In this document: in pieces, positions 8,894 through 17,619 of the stretch
Position numbering within the stretch: the stretch's first letter is position 1
Layout of the letters: each line of letters opens with the position of its first letter
NCBI RefSeq assembly: GCF_001552635.1
Contig: NZ_BCRO01000002.1
Span: 1 to 64,000, forward strand
Reading direction: 5' to 3'
Length of the DNA: 64,000 bases
Origin: Actinomadura hibisca NBRC 15177
Lineage (GTDB): Bacteria; Actinomycetota; Actinomycetes; Streptosporangiales; Streptosporangiaceae
The notes under the pieces: generated by a model
Database searches by the model: none
What the model was told of the DNA's origin: nothing
The model's input: the letters and a program-made list of their open reading frames with translations, nothing else
Translations under genes and position numbers: made by a program

Positions 8894-8955
8894 GTGAGCG
8901 GCTTTTAACATCGGGGTCACACGCGGGACGCCGCCGCGAAATCGGCGCTGCGGAG
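8894..8955 (+). promoter_or_regulatory. conserved nasA promoter element, GlnR-box-like
   Basis: This 62-base block aligns without gaps to 12627-12688 in front of nirB, with 48 identical positions by my count. Inside it, five-mers TTAAC, GTCAC, GACGC and GAAAT start 11 bases apart. That spacing is the one described for actinomycete GlnR sites (gTnAC-n6-GaAAC repeats), so GlnR, perhaps with NnaR, is the likely binder. It ends nine bases before the nasA ATG. Confidence 0.6.
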
Positions 8956-8964
8956 TCTCGGGGC

Positions 8965-11082
8965 ATGACCGAGACCCCGACGCACTGCCCGTACTGCGCG
9001 TTGCAGTGCGGCATGACGCTGGACGCCGGGACACCGGCCGCCGGGCCGCCGCGGGTCGCGCCGCGCCAGGACGTGCCCGCCAACCGCGGCGGCCTGTGCC
9101 AGAAGGGCTGGACCGCCGCCGACCTGCTGACCGTCCCCGACCGCCTGACGCGGCCGCTGATGCGCGCCCGCCGGGGCGCGCCGCTGGAGCCGTGCACCTG
9201 GGACGCGGCGCTGGAGCGCGTCGCGGCCGGGGTGGACCGGCTGCGCGCCGCGCACGGCCCCGACGCGGTGGCGGTGTTCGGCGGCGGCGGGCTGACCAAC
9301 GAGAAGGCCTACCAGCTCGGCAAGTTCGCGCGGATCGCGCTGGGCACCTCGCAGATCGACTACAACGGCCGGTTCTGCATGTCGTCGGCCGCCGCGGCGT
9401 CCGGGCGCGCGTTCGGGATGGACCGGGGGCTGCCCGGCCCGATCACCGACCTGGGCCGCGCCGACGCGATCCTGCTGGCGGGCGGCAACGTCGCCGAGAC
9501 CATGCCGCCGTTCGTGCGGCACCTGACCGACATGCGCGAGCGCGGCGGCGCGCTGGTGGTGGTGGACCCGCGCCGCACCGTCACCGCCCGCCTGGCCGAC
9601 CTGCACCTCCAGCCCACGCCCGGTACCGACCTGGCGCTGGCCAACGGGATGGTGCACCTGGCGCTGATGGACGGGCTGGTGGACGCCGACTACCTCGCCG
9701 CGCGCACCACCGGGTTCGAGGCCGTGCGGACGGTGGTGAACGGGTACTGGCCCGAACGCGTCGAGCGCATCACCGGCGTGCCCGTCCCGCACATGCGCGA
9801 GGCGGTGCGGCTGCTGGCACGCGGCGAACGCTCCTACATCCTGACGGCGCGCGGGGCCGAGCAGCACGCGTCGGGCACCGACACCGTCTCCGCGCTGATC
9901 AACCTGGCGCTCGCGCTGGGCCTGCCGGGCCGCGAGGGCTCGGGCTACGGGTGCCTGACCGGGCAGGGCAACGGGCAGGGCGGCCGCGAGCACGGCCAGA
10001 AGGCCGACCAGCTGCCCGGCTACCGCCGCATCGACGACCCGGCCGCCCGCGCGCACGTCGCCGGGGTGTGGGGCGTGGCCCCTGAGTCCCTGCCGGGGCC
10101 GGGCCGGTCGGCCTACGAGCTGCTGTCGGCGCTGGGCACCGAGGACGGGCCGAAGGCGATGTTGCTGTTCGGGTCCAACCCCGTGGTGTCGGCCCCGCGC
10201 GCCGCGGCGGTGGAGGAGCGGCTGGCCGCCCTCGACCTGCTGGTGGTGGCCGATTTCGTGCCGTCGGAGACCGCGCTGCTGGCCGACGTCGTGCTGCCCA
10301 CCGCGCAGTGGGCCGAGGAGTCGGGCACCATGACCAACCTGGAGGGCCGGGTGCTGCGCCGCCGCCGGGCCGTCGAACCGCCGCCGCAGGTGCGCACCGA
10401 CCTGGAGATCCTGGCGGCGCTCGCCGACCGGCTGGACGCCCCCGGCAAGTGGAGCTGCGAGCCGGCCGAGGTGTTCGACGAGCTGCGCGCCGCGAGCGCG
10501 GGCGGCCTCGCCGACTACTCCGGCATCACCTACGAGCGGATCGAGGCCGAGGGCGGGGTGTTCTGGCCGTGCCCGGGGGAGGGGCACCCCGGCACGCCGC
10601 GCCCGTTCCTGGACCGGTTCGCCACCCCCGACGGACGCGCCCGGTTCGTCCCGGTCGAGCACCGGGGCGCGGCCGAGCCGACCGACGCCGACTACCCCGT
10701 GCACCTGACGACCGGGCGCGTGCTGGCGCAGTACCAGAGCGGCGCGCAGACCCGCCGGGTCGCCGCGCTCACCGAGGCCGCGCCCGCGCCGTTCGTGGAG
10801 CTGCACCCCGACCTGGCCGAGCGGCTGGACATCGCCGACGGCGCGCAGGTCCGCGTCACCAGCAGGCGCGGCAGCGTCGAGGTGGCCGCGCGGCTGACCG
10901 ACGCCGTCCGCGACGACACCGTCTTCATCCCCTTCCACTGGGCCGGGCGCGGCCGGGCGAACCTGCTCACCAACCCCGCGCTCGACCCCACCTCGCGCAT
11001 GCCGGAGTTCAAGGTGTGCGCGGTACGCCTCGAACCCGTGCGTCTGGAACCGGCCCCCACCCCCATCGGAGCGAACTCATGA
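8965..11082 (+). CDS. nasA: assimilatory nitrate reductase, molybdopterin catalytic subunit
   Basis: Cytoplasmic enzyme of 705 residues reducing nitrate to nitrite with electrons passed through a [4Fe-4S] cluster and Mo-bis-MGD. The cluster ligands are Cys8, Cys11, Cys15 and Cys45 (CPYCALQC then GLCQKGW). The molybdopterin core shows DYNGRFCMSSAAAASGRAFG, GGNVAETMPP, VVVDPRRT, and the C-terminal dinucleotide domain ends with VFIPFHWAGRGRANLLT. There is no twin-arginine signal, which fits an assimilatory enzyme. It has no C-terminal BFD domain, but the next gene supplies one and overlaps by four bases. Confidence 0.93.
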   Translation: MTETPTHCPYCALQCGMTLDAGTPAAGPPRVAPRQDVPANRGGLCQKGWTAADLLTVPDRLTRPLMRARRGAPLEPCTWDAALERVAAGVDRLRAAHGPDAVAVFGGGGLTNEKAYQLGKFARIALGTSQIDYNGRFCMSSAAAASGRAFGMDRGLPGPITDLGRADAILLAGGNVAETMPPFVRHLTDMRERGGALVVVDPRRTVTARLADLHLQPTPGTDLALANGMVHLALMDGLVDADYLAARTTGFEAVRTVVNGYWPERVERITGVPVPHMREAVRLLARGERSYILTARGAEQHASGTDTVSALINLALALGLPGREGSGYGCLTGQGNGQGGREHGQKADQLPGYRRIDDPAARAHVAGVWGVAPESLPGPGRSAYELLSALGTEDGPKAMLLFGSNPVVSAPRAAAVEERLAALDLLVVADFVPSETALLADVVLPTAQWAEESGTMTNLEGRVLRRRRAVEPPPQVRTDLEILAALADRLDAPGKWSCEPAEVFDELRAASAGGLADYSGITYERIEAEGGVFWPCPGEGHPGTPRPFLDRFATPDGRARFVPVEHRGAAEPTDADYPVHLTTGRVLAQYQSGAQTRRVAALTEAAPAPFVELHPDLAERLDIADGAQVRVTSRRGSVEVAARLTDAVRDDTVFIPFHWAGRGRANLLTNPALDPTSRMPEFKVCAVRLEPVRLEPAPTPIGANS

Positions 11083-12521
11083 GCATCGTCGTCGTCGGCA
11101 ACGGCATGGCCGGGTCGCGGCTGGTCAGCGAGATCCGGTCCCGCGACCGCCAGGTGCCGGTGACGGTGTTCGGCGCGGAGGCCCGCCGGCCCTACAACCG
11201 CATCCTGCTGTCCAACGTGCTGGCCGGGGTCGCCGCGCCCGACCAGATCGGCCTGGTGGACCCCGCCTGGTACGAGCGCAACGGCGTGGACGTGCGGCCC
11301 GGCGTGGAGGTCGTGGCGATCGACCGCGCCGCCCGCCTCGTCCACGCCTCCGACTGCACGACCACGCCGTACGGGACGCTGGTGCTGGCCACCGGCAGCA
11401 CCGCGTTCGTCCCGCCCATCCCCGGCACCGAGGACGGCCTGCCGCGCGGCGCGGTGGCGTTCCGCACCCTGGACGACTGCCGCGCCATCCTGGAGGCCGC
11501 CGAGGGCGCGCGCCGCGCGGTGGTGGTCGGCGGCGGCCTGCTGGGCATCGAGGCCGCGCGGGGCCTGGCCGGGCGCGGCCTGGAGGCCACGGTGGTGCAC
11601 CTGGCCGGCCACCTCATGGAACGTCAGCTCGACCCCGGCGCGGGCCGGGTCCTGGCGCGGACGCTCGGCCGCCTCGGCATCCGCGCCAGCCTGGACGCCA
11701 ACGTCACGGCCCTGCACGCGGCCGGCGGCGCGGTGACCGGGGTCGGGCTGGCCACCGGGCAGGTGCTGCCCGCCGAGGTCGTGGTGCTGGCCTGCGGCGT
11801 CAAGGCCGAGACGACGCTGGCGCGGTCGGCGGGCCTGGCGGTGGACCGGGGGATCGTGGTCGACCAGACGTTGCGGTCGGTCACCGACCCGCACGTGCGC
11901 GCGATCGGGGAGTGCTCCCAGCACGACGGCACCGTCTACGGCCTGGTCGCGCCCGCCTGGGAGCAGGCGGCGGTGCTGGCCGACCTGCTCACCGGCGCCG
12001 ACGAGCGCGCCCGCTTCACCGGCGCGCGGCAGATCACCCGCCTCAAGGCCGCCAGCGTGGACCTGGTGGCGATGGGGGAGACCCACCACGGCGACGACGA
12101 CCCCGACGTGGAGGTGCTGAGCTTCGCCGACGCCAGCCGCGGCACCTACAAGAAGGTCACGATCCGCGAGGGCCGGGTGGTCGGCGCGATCCTGCTGGGC
12201 GAGACCAGCACCGCCGGCACCCTGACCCAGCTCTACGACCGCGCCGCGCCGCCGCCGTCGGACCGGCTCAGCCTGTTCTTCCCGGGCGTGGGCGGCGCGC
12301 CGCCCGCCGACTCGCCGGTGCGGATGCCGGACGCGGCGACGGTGTGCCACTGCAACAACGTGTCCAAGGGGCAGATCCGGGCGTGCTGGGAGAAGGGCGC
12401 CCGCACCGCCGACGAGGTCGCCGCCGGGACGCGCGCGAGCACCGGCTGCGGCGGCTGCCGCGACGCGCTGGAGGGCATCGTGTCGTGGCTGGACGAGCAG
12501 GACTCCGTCTCCGCCGTCTGA
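11079..12521 (+). CDS. nasB: FAD/NAD-dependent reductase with BFD-like [2Fe-2S] domain, nitrate reductase electron-transfer partner
   Basis: A 480-residue protein resembling the N-terminal half of NirB. It has an FAD-binding GNGMAGSRL motif at residues 7-15, an NAD-binding VVVGGGLLGIEAARGL near residue 146, and a C-terminal BFD-like cluster domain with CHCNN near 422 and CGGC near 457. It lacks the sulfite/nitrite reductase domains, so it cannot reduce nitrite itself; passing NAD(P)H electrons to NasA is the natural role. Its ATG overlaps the nasA stop (ATGA). A perfect hairpin follows 16 bases after the stop. The name nasB is by function and context. Confidence 0.8.
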   Translation: MSIVVVGNGMAGSRLVSEIRSRDRQVPVTVFGAEARRPYNRILLSNVLAGVAAPDQIGLVDPAWYERNGVDVRPGVEVVAIDRAARLVHASDCTTTPYGTLVLATGSTAFVPPIPGTEDGLPRGAVAFRTLDDCRAILEAAEGARRAVVVGGGLLGIEAARGLAGRGLEATVVHLAGHLMERQLDPGAGRVLARTLGRLGIRASLDANVTALHAAGGAVTGVGLATGQVLPAEVVVLACGVKAETTLARSAGLAVDRGIVVDQTLRSVTDPHVRAIGECSQHDGTVYGLVAPAWEQAAVLADLLTGADERARFTGARQITRLKAASVDLVAMGETHHGDDDPDVEVLSFADASRGTYKKVTIREGRVVGAILLGETSTAGTLTQLYDRAAPPPSDRLSLFFPGVGGAPPADSPVRMPDAATVCHCNNVSKGQIRACWEKGARTADEVAAGTRASTGCGGCRDALEGIVSWLDEQDSVSAV

Positions 12522-12536
12522 CCCTGCTTTCCCCAC

Positions 12537-12575
12537 GGCCCCTGACTCCCGGACGTCAACCGGGAGTCAGGGGCC
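12537..12575 (+). terminator. strong hairpin terminator of the nasAB unit
   Basis: A perfect 16-bp stem, 12537-12552 paired with 12560-12575, closes a seven-base loop ACGTCAA. It separates nasAB from nirBD. Confidence 0.8.
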
Positions 12576-12626
12576 GGCGCTTTGCCCGTTCCCTGCCCGT
12601 TTCGCTGACATCAGGGGTGTCTCACC

Positions 12627-12688
12627 GTGAGGGGCTTTTAACACGGCGGTGACAAAGGGGACGCAGCCGCGAAACGGCCCCTGCTGAG
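12627..12688 (+). promoter_or_regulatory. conserved nirB promoter element, GlnR-box-like
   Basis: Partner of the nasA element at 8894-8955. The five-mers TTAAC, GTGAC, GACGC and GAAAC again begin 11 bases apart; the last is a perfect GaAAC half. The distance from the element to the following ATG is the same as in nasA to within one base, so the two promoters were probably copied or kept as a unit. Confidence 0.6.
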
Positions 12689-12698
12689 GATCGTCCCC

Positions 12699-15251
12699 AT
12701 GAACGTCGGAGGGGACGAACACATGAGGGTGGTCGTTGTCGGGCACGGGCCGACCGGGCATCGCCTGGTCGAGGCGCTGCGGTCCCGGGACGGCGGCGGC
12801 GCCTGCCGGATCACGGTCATCGGTGAGGAGACGCGGCCCGCCTATGACCGGGTGGCGCTGACCTCCTATCTGACCGAGGACGCAGATCTGGCCTACCCGC
12901 CACATGACGGGGAGGTGGAGATGGTGACCGGCGACCCCGTCGCCGGGATCGACCGGGCCGCGCGCACGGTGCGCACGGCGAGCGGCCGCGAGGTCGGGTA
13001 CGACGCGCTGGTGCTGGCGACGGGCTCGGCGCCGTTCGTGCCGCCGGTGCCGGGCCGCGACCTGCCCGGCGTCTTCGTCTACCGGACGATCGAGGACCTG
13101 GACGCCCTCCGCGACCACTGCCGAAACCTTACTATGTCAAGGCAGTCGGTTGAAGGCATCGTCGTAGGCGGCGGGCTCCTCGGCCTCGAAGCCGCACGCG
13201 CACTCCAGAACCTCGACGTCGAGACCCACGTCGTCGAAGTCGCGCCCTGGCTGATGCCGCGCCAGCTCGACGAGGGCGGCGGCGCGATGCTCCGCCGCCA
13301 CATCGAGGCGCTGGGCATGAACGTGCACGCCGGGACGCCCATGGCGGGCCTGGAGCCCGGCGCGGACGGCGCGGTCGCGCGGGTGGCGCTGGCCGACGGG
13401 TCGGCGGTCGAGGCGGGCGTGGTGGTGTTCTCCGCCGGTGTGCGGCCGCGCGACGAGCTGGCGCGGGCCTGCGGGCTGGAGGTCGGCGAGCGCGGCGGGA
13501 TCGTGGTGGACGCCTCGTGCCGCACCTCCGACCCGGCCGTGTGGGCGGTGGGGGAGTGCGCGCTGGTGGGCGGGCAGGTGTACGGGCTGGTCGCCCCGTG
13601 TTTCAGCATGGCCGAGGTGGTGGCCGACCGGTTGCTGGCGCTGGCGGGCGGCGGGGACAGCGCCGCGCGGTTCGAGGGCGCGGACCTGTCGACGAAGCTG
13701 AAGCTGATGGGCGTGGACGTGGCGAGCTTCGGCGACCCGTTCGCCGGTCCCGAGCAGGGCGCGCTGGACGTGACCTACACCGATCCGGTCGCCGGGGTGT
13801 ACAAGCGGCTGGTGGTCAGCGACGACGCCCGCACGCTGCTGGGCGGGGTGCTGGTGGGCGACGCGTCGTCGTACCCGACGTTGCGGGCGTTCATCGGCGC
13901 GGAGTTGCCGGGCAGTCCGGAGCAGGCGTTGTTCGGCGGGACCGAGGCGGCGGGGGGAGACCTGCCGGGCGCGACGGTGATCTGTAGTTGCAACAACGTC
14001 AGCGCCGAGCACATCCGGTGTGCGATCCGGGACGAGGGGCTGACCGAGCTGGCGGCGGTGAAGGGCTGCACGCGGGCCGGTTCGACGTGCGGGAGTTGCA
14101 CGCCGCTGGTGAAGAAGTTGCTGGACGCGGAGCTGACGGCGGCGGGCGTCGAGGTCAGCAAGGCGTTGTGCGAGCACTTCGAGCACAGCCGGGCCGAGCT
14201 GTTCGACGTCGTGCGGGTCACCGGGATCACGACGTTCACGCAGCTGATCGACGCGCACGGGCGCGGGCGCGGTTGCGACATCTGCAAGCCGGTGGTGGCG
14301 TCGATCCTGGCGAGCCTGGGCAACGGCCACATCCTGGAGGGCGAGCAGGCGGCGCTCCAGGACACCAACGACCACTTCCTGGCGAACATGCAGAAGAACG
14401 GCACCTACTCGGTGGTGCCGCGCATCCCGGGCGGCGAGATCACGCCGGAGAAGCTCATCGTGATCGGGGAGGTGGCGCGCGACCACGGCCTCTACACCAA
14501 GATCACCGGTGGGCAGCGCATCGACCTGTTCGGCGCGCGGGTGGAGGAGCTGCCGGAGATCTGGCGGCGGCTGGTGGAGGCGGGCTTCGAGTCGGGGCAC
14601 GCCTACGGCAAGTCGTTGCGGACGGTGAAGTCGTGCGTGGGGTCGACGTGGTGCCGGTACGGGGTGCAGGACTCGGTGGCGATGGCGATCCGGCTGGAGC
14701 TGCGGTACCGGGGGCTGCGCGCGCCGCACAAGCTGAAGTCGGCGGTGTCGGGGTGCGCGCGCGAGTGCGCCGAGGCGCAGAGCAAGGACTTCGGGATCAT
14801 CGCGACCGAGCAAGGCTGGAACCTGTACCTGGCGGGCAACGGCGGGATGCGGCCCCGGCACGCCGACCTGTTCGCCAGCGATCTGAGCGACGCGGAGCTG
14901 GTGCGCTACATCGACCGGTTCCTGATGTTCTACATCCGCACCGCCGACCGGTTGCAGCGCACGGCCTCGTGGCTGGAGGCGCTGGACGGCGGGCTGGACT
15001 ACCTCCGCGAGGTGATCGTGGAGGACCGGCTGGGCCTGTGCGCCGAGCTGGACGCCGCGATGGAGCGGCACGTGGCGTCCTACTCCGACGAGTGGCGCGC
15101 CACGCTGGACGATCCGGACAAGTTGCGGCGGTTCGTGTCGTTCGTGAACGCCCCCGACGTCCCCGACCCGAGCATCGCCTTCGAACCCGAGCGCGATCAG
15201 ATCAAGCCGGTCCTGGTGGCCGGACCCCGCCTGGAGGTGGCCGCACGATGA
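12699..15251 (+). CDS. nirB: assimilatory nitrite reductase large subunit
   Basis: Siroheme NAD(P)H-nitrite reductase, about 850 residues, reducing nitrite to ammonium. Order of domains: FAD/NAD reductase module, a first BFD cluster (CSCNN near 428, STCGSC near 463), a second cysteine region (GRGCDICKP near 524), the ferredoxin-like half domain, and the siroheme/[4Fe-4S] domain with SCVGSTWC near 645 and GCARECAEAQ near 685. I use ATG 12699 because GAGGA precedes it and the layout matches nasA; ATG 12723, which follows GGAGGGG, is the alternative. Codons near 13125-13165 are unusually AT-rich. The stop overlaps nirD. Confidence 0.93.
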   Translation: MNVGGDEHMRVVVVGHGPTGHRLVEALRSRDGGGACRITVIGEETRPAYDRVALTSYLTEDADLAYPPHDGEVEMVTGDPVAGIDRAARTVRTASGREVGYDALVLATGSAPFVPPVPGRDLPGVFVYRTIEDLDALRDHCRNLTMSRQSVEGIVVGGGLLGLEAARALQNLDVETHVVEVAPWLMPRQLDEGGGAMLRRHIEALGMNVHAGTPMAGLEPGADGAVARVALADGSAVEAGVVVFSAGVRPRDELARACGLEVGERGGIVVDASCRTSDPAVWAVGECALVGGQVYGLVAPCFSMAEVVADRLLALAGGGDSAARFEGADLSTKLKLMGVDVASFGDPFAGPEQGALDVTYTDPVAGVYKRLVVSDDARTLLGGVLVGDASSYPTLRAFIGAELPGSPEQALFGGTEAAGGDLPGATVICSCNNVSAEHIRCAIRDEGLTELAAVKGCTRAGSTCGSCTPLVKKLLDAELTAAGVEVSKALCEHFEHSRAELFDVVRVTGITTFTQLIDAHGRGRGCDICKPVVASILASLGNGHILEGEQAALQDTNDHFLANMQKNGTYSVVPRIPGGEITPEKLIVIGEVARDHGLYTKITGGQRIDLFGARVEELPEIWRRLVEAGFESGHAYGKSLRTVKSCVGSTWCRYGVQDSVAMAIRLELRYRGLRAPHKLKSAVSGCARECAEAQSKDFGIIATEQGWNLYLAGNGGMRPRHADLFASDLSDAELVRYIDRFLMFYIRTADRLQRTASWLEALDGGLDYLREVIVEDRLGLCAELDAAMERHVASYSDEWRATLDDPDKLRRFVSFVNAPDVPDPSIAFEPERDQIKPVLVAGPRLEVAAR

Positions 15252-15664
15252 CCGCCGAGTTGACCGCAGAGCCGTCCGCTCCCCCCGAGACGGCCATGAC
15301 AGCAGGACAGCCCGCGACGCCGTCGCGCTGGCACGCGGTGTGCCGCTACGGCGACCTGACCCCCGAGCGGGGCGCGTGCGCGATCGTGGAGGGCGCCCAG
15401 GTGGCGATCTTCCGGACGTTCGACGGCGCGCTGCACGCGGTGGGGAACCTGGACCCCTTCAGCGGCGCGCAGGTGATCTCGCGCGGCATCCAGGGCACCC
15501 GCGGCGGCGCGCCGGTGGTGGCCTCGCCGATGTACAAGGACGTGTTCGACCTGCGGACCGGGCGCTGCGCGGACGATCCGGCGGTGGCGCTGCCGGTCTA
15601 CGCGATCCGCCGCGCGGCCGGCGACCGGGTGGAGGTGGCGGTTCCCGATGGGCACCGACAGTGA
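15248..15664 (+). CDS. nirD: nitrite reductase small subunit
   Basis: Rieske-fold partner of NirB, 138 residues. The core WHAVCRYGDLTPERGACAIV and GNLDPFSGAQVISRGIQG match NirD; as in other NirD proteins, the Rieske Cys-His pairs that would bind a [2Fe-2S] cluster are absent. The first 25 residues are a Thr/Pro/Ala-rich tail. The start overlaps the nirB stop (ATGA), and the 3' end overlaps the nnaR start by 17 bases, so the whole group is one translationally coupled operon. Confidence 0.9.
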   Translation: MTAELTAEPSAPPETAMTAGQPATPSRWHAVCRYGDLTPERGACAIVEGAQVAIFRTFDGALHAVGNLDPFSGAQVISRGIQGTRGGAPVVASPMYKDVFDLRTGRCADDPAVALPVYAIRRAAGDRVEVAVPDGHRQ

Positions 15665-16847
15665 GCCGCTGGCGGGGTTCGCCGTCGGGGTGACCGCGGC
15701 CCGCCGGCACGAGGAGCTGGCCTCGCTGCTGGAGCGGCGCGGGGCGCGGGTGGTGCACGCTCCAGCGATCCGGCTGATCCCGCTGGCCGACGACGCCGAG
15801 CTGCTGGCGGTGACGCGCGAGTGCGTGGACCGGCCGCTGGACCACCTGGTGGTGACGACCGCGATCGGGTTCCGGGCGTGGCTGGAGGCCGCCGACGGGT
15901 GGGGGCTGCGGGACGCGCTGGTGGCGCGGCTGGAGCGCACGACGCTGCTGGCGCGCGGTCCCAAGGCGCGGGGCGCGATCCGGTCGGCGGGGTTGCAGGA
16001 GCACTGGTCGCCGGGGCCGGAGAGTTGCGCGGCGGTGCTGAAGCACCTGCTGGAGCAGGATCTGGTGGGCACGCGGGTGGCGGTGCAGCTGTACGGCGAG
16101 GAGTTGCCGGAGTTCACCGGGGCGTTGCGGGCGGCGGGCGCGGAGGTGGTGGAGATCCCGGTGTACCGGTGGTCGCGCACCGACGACGCGACGCCGTTGC
16201 GGCGGCTGGTGGGGCAGGCGGTGGCCGGGACGGTGGACGCCATCGCCTTCACCAGCGCGCCGGCGGTGTCGGCGACGCTGGCGGTGGCGGCCGAGGACGA
16301 CTTGGAGGAGCCGCTGCTGGAGGCGTTGCGGACCCACGTGGTGGCGGCGTGCGTGGGGCCGGTGACGGCGCGGGCGCTGACCGAGCGCGGGGTGCCGACG
16401 GTGCAGCCGGAGCGGGCGCGGATCGGGGCGCTGGTGCGGGCGCTGGTGGCGGACCTGCCGCGCAGCCGGGCGCGGCGGTTGCAGGTGCGGGGGTTCGCGC
16501 TGGAGTTGCGCGGGCACGCGGTGGTGCTGGACGGGCAGTTGCGGCCGATCGCGCCCGCGCCGATGGCGATCCTGCGGGCGCTGGCGCGGCGGCCGGGGCA
16601 CGTGGTGTCGCGGGCCGAGTTGTGCGGGGTGTTGCCGAGCCGGTTGATGGCGTCGGGTGCGCCGTGGACGCGGGAGGGCGCGCGCAGCGGGCTGCGGGAG
16701 GCGCGGCCGCAGGCCGACGAGCACGCGGTGGAGATGGCGGTGGCGCGGTTGCGGCGCGGGCTGGGCCGGTCGGGGATCGTGGAGACGGTGGTGAAGCGCG
16801 GTTACCGGCTGGCGTGCGATCCGGTGCGGGCGGAAGTCCGTGGCTGA
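15648..16847 (+). CDS. nnaR: NnaR-like regulator: uroporphyrinogen-III synthase domain fused to winged-helix DNA-binding domain
   Basis: A 399-residue two-domain protein. Residues 1-260 have the HemD fold (FAVGVTAARRHEELASLLERRG; VYRWSRTDD; TVDAIAFTSAPAVSATL), and residues 280-390 form an OmpR/PhoB-type winged helix ending with ARLRRGLGRSGIVETVVKRGYRL. The same architecture in Streptomyces coelicolor (NnaR) is known to assist GlnR in switching on nitrate/nitrite genes. Here it is encoded inside the nirBD operon, overlapping both nirD and the chelatase gene, which would make its expression self-reinforcing. Whether the HemD half still has enzyme activity is unclear. Confidence 0.85.
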   Translation: MGTDSEPLAGFAVGVTAARRHEELASLLERRGARVVHAPAIRLIPLADDAELLAVTRECVDRPLDHLVVTTAIGFRAWLEAADGWGLRDALVARLERTTLLARGPKARGAIRSAGLQEHWSPGPESCAAVLKHLLEQDLVGTRVAVQLYGEELPEFTGALRAAGAEVVEIPVYRWSRTDDATPLRRLVGQAVAGTVDAIAFTSAPAVSATLAVAAEDDLEEPLLEALRTHVVAACVGPVTARALTERGVPTVQPERARIGALVRALVADLPRSRARRLQVRGFALELRGHAVVLDGQLRPIAPAPMAILRALARRPGHVVSRAELCGVLPSRLMASGAPWTREGARSGLREARPQADEHAVEMAVARLRRGLGRSGIVETVVKRGYRLACDPVRAEVRG

Positions 16848-17565
16848 CGTGACGGAGGAGGGCGTGCCGACGCTGCTGGCGGTGGCGCACGGCACGCGCC
16901 GTCCGGCGGGCCCGGAGACGGTGCGGGCGTTGCTGGACCGGGTCCGGGCGCTGCGCCCCTGGCTACGCGTGGCCGAGTCCTACGGCGAGCTGGCCGAACC
17001 CGTTCTGGAGACGGCCTTACACCGCATCGACGGCCCGGTGGTGGCCGTGCCACTCCTCCTGGCGCGCGGCTACCACGCGCTGGTGGACTTCCCCGGCCGG
17101 GTGGAGCGCTGGTGCCCCGACGCGGTGACGGCCCGTCCGCTGGGCCCGCACGCGCTGCTGGCGGCGGCCATGTCCGACCGTGTGGCCGACCGCCTGGACG
17201 TCCGCGACGCCGACGCGGTGGTGCTGGGCGCGGCCGGTTCGTCCGATCCGGCGGGTCTGGCGGACGTCCGTGCCGCCGCGCGCCTGCTGTCGCGCCGCCT
17301 GCGCCGTCCGGTGCCGTGGGGCCTGGTCGCCGCCGACGGCCCGCCGCTGGCCGAGGTGGTGGCCGAGCAGCGCCGCCGTGGCGCGCGCCGCGTCGCGGTG
17401 GCGTCCTACGTGCTGGCGCCGGGGATGTTCCACGAGCGCATGAAGGCGTGCGGGGCCGACGTGGTGGCCGAGCCGATCGGCGCGCACGACGCGCTCGCCC
17501 GGCTGGTGCTGCGGCGCTTCGACGAGGCGCGGCTGAGCGCGGCGGTGGCGGTGCCGGTGGCGTGA
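16840..17565 (+). CDS. CbiX/SirB-type sirohydrochlorin chelatase
   Basis: A 241-residue class II chelatase with two CbiX-like halves. The N-terminal VAHGTRRPAG carries the metal-coordinating His, PLLLARGYHALVDFP the second one. In the C-terminal half, VASYVLAPGMFHERM has the related motif. With NirB next door, insertion of iron into sirohydrochlorin to make siroheme is the likely job; a cobalt-inserting role for B12 is the alternative. The GTG start overlaps the nnaR stop by eight bases. Gene order nirB-nirD-nnaR-chelatase links enzyme, regulator and cofactor supply. Confidence 0.82.
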   Translation: MADVTEEGVPTLLAVAHGTRRPAGPETVRALLDRVRALRPWLRVAESYGELAEPVLETALHRIDGPVVAVPLLLARGYHALVDFPGRVERWCPDAVTARPLGPHALLAAAMSDRVADRLDVRDADAVVLGAAGSSDPAGLADVRAAARLLSRRLRRPVPWGLVAADGPPLAEVVAEQRRRGARRVAVASYVLAPGMFHERMKACGADVVAEPIGAHDALARLVLRRFDEARLSAAVAVPVA

Positions 17566-17619
17566 GGGGAGTCCGAGACACCCGGTGACGGCCGCCCTAG
17601 GCTGGAGGGGGAGGCCGTC

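Noticed and set aside
8917..10938. Long open frame on the minus strand opposite nasA (over 600 codons)
   Set aside because: High GC in third positions keeps the antisense frame open; its composition is Gly/Ala/Val/His/Arg-rich without motifs, while the plus strand encodes an unmistakable nitrate reductase.
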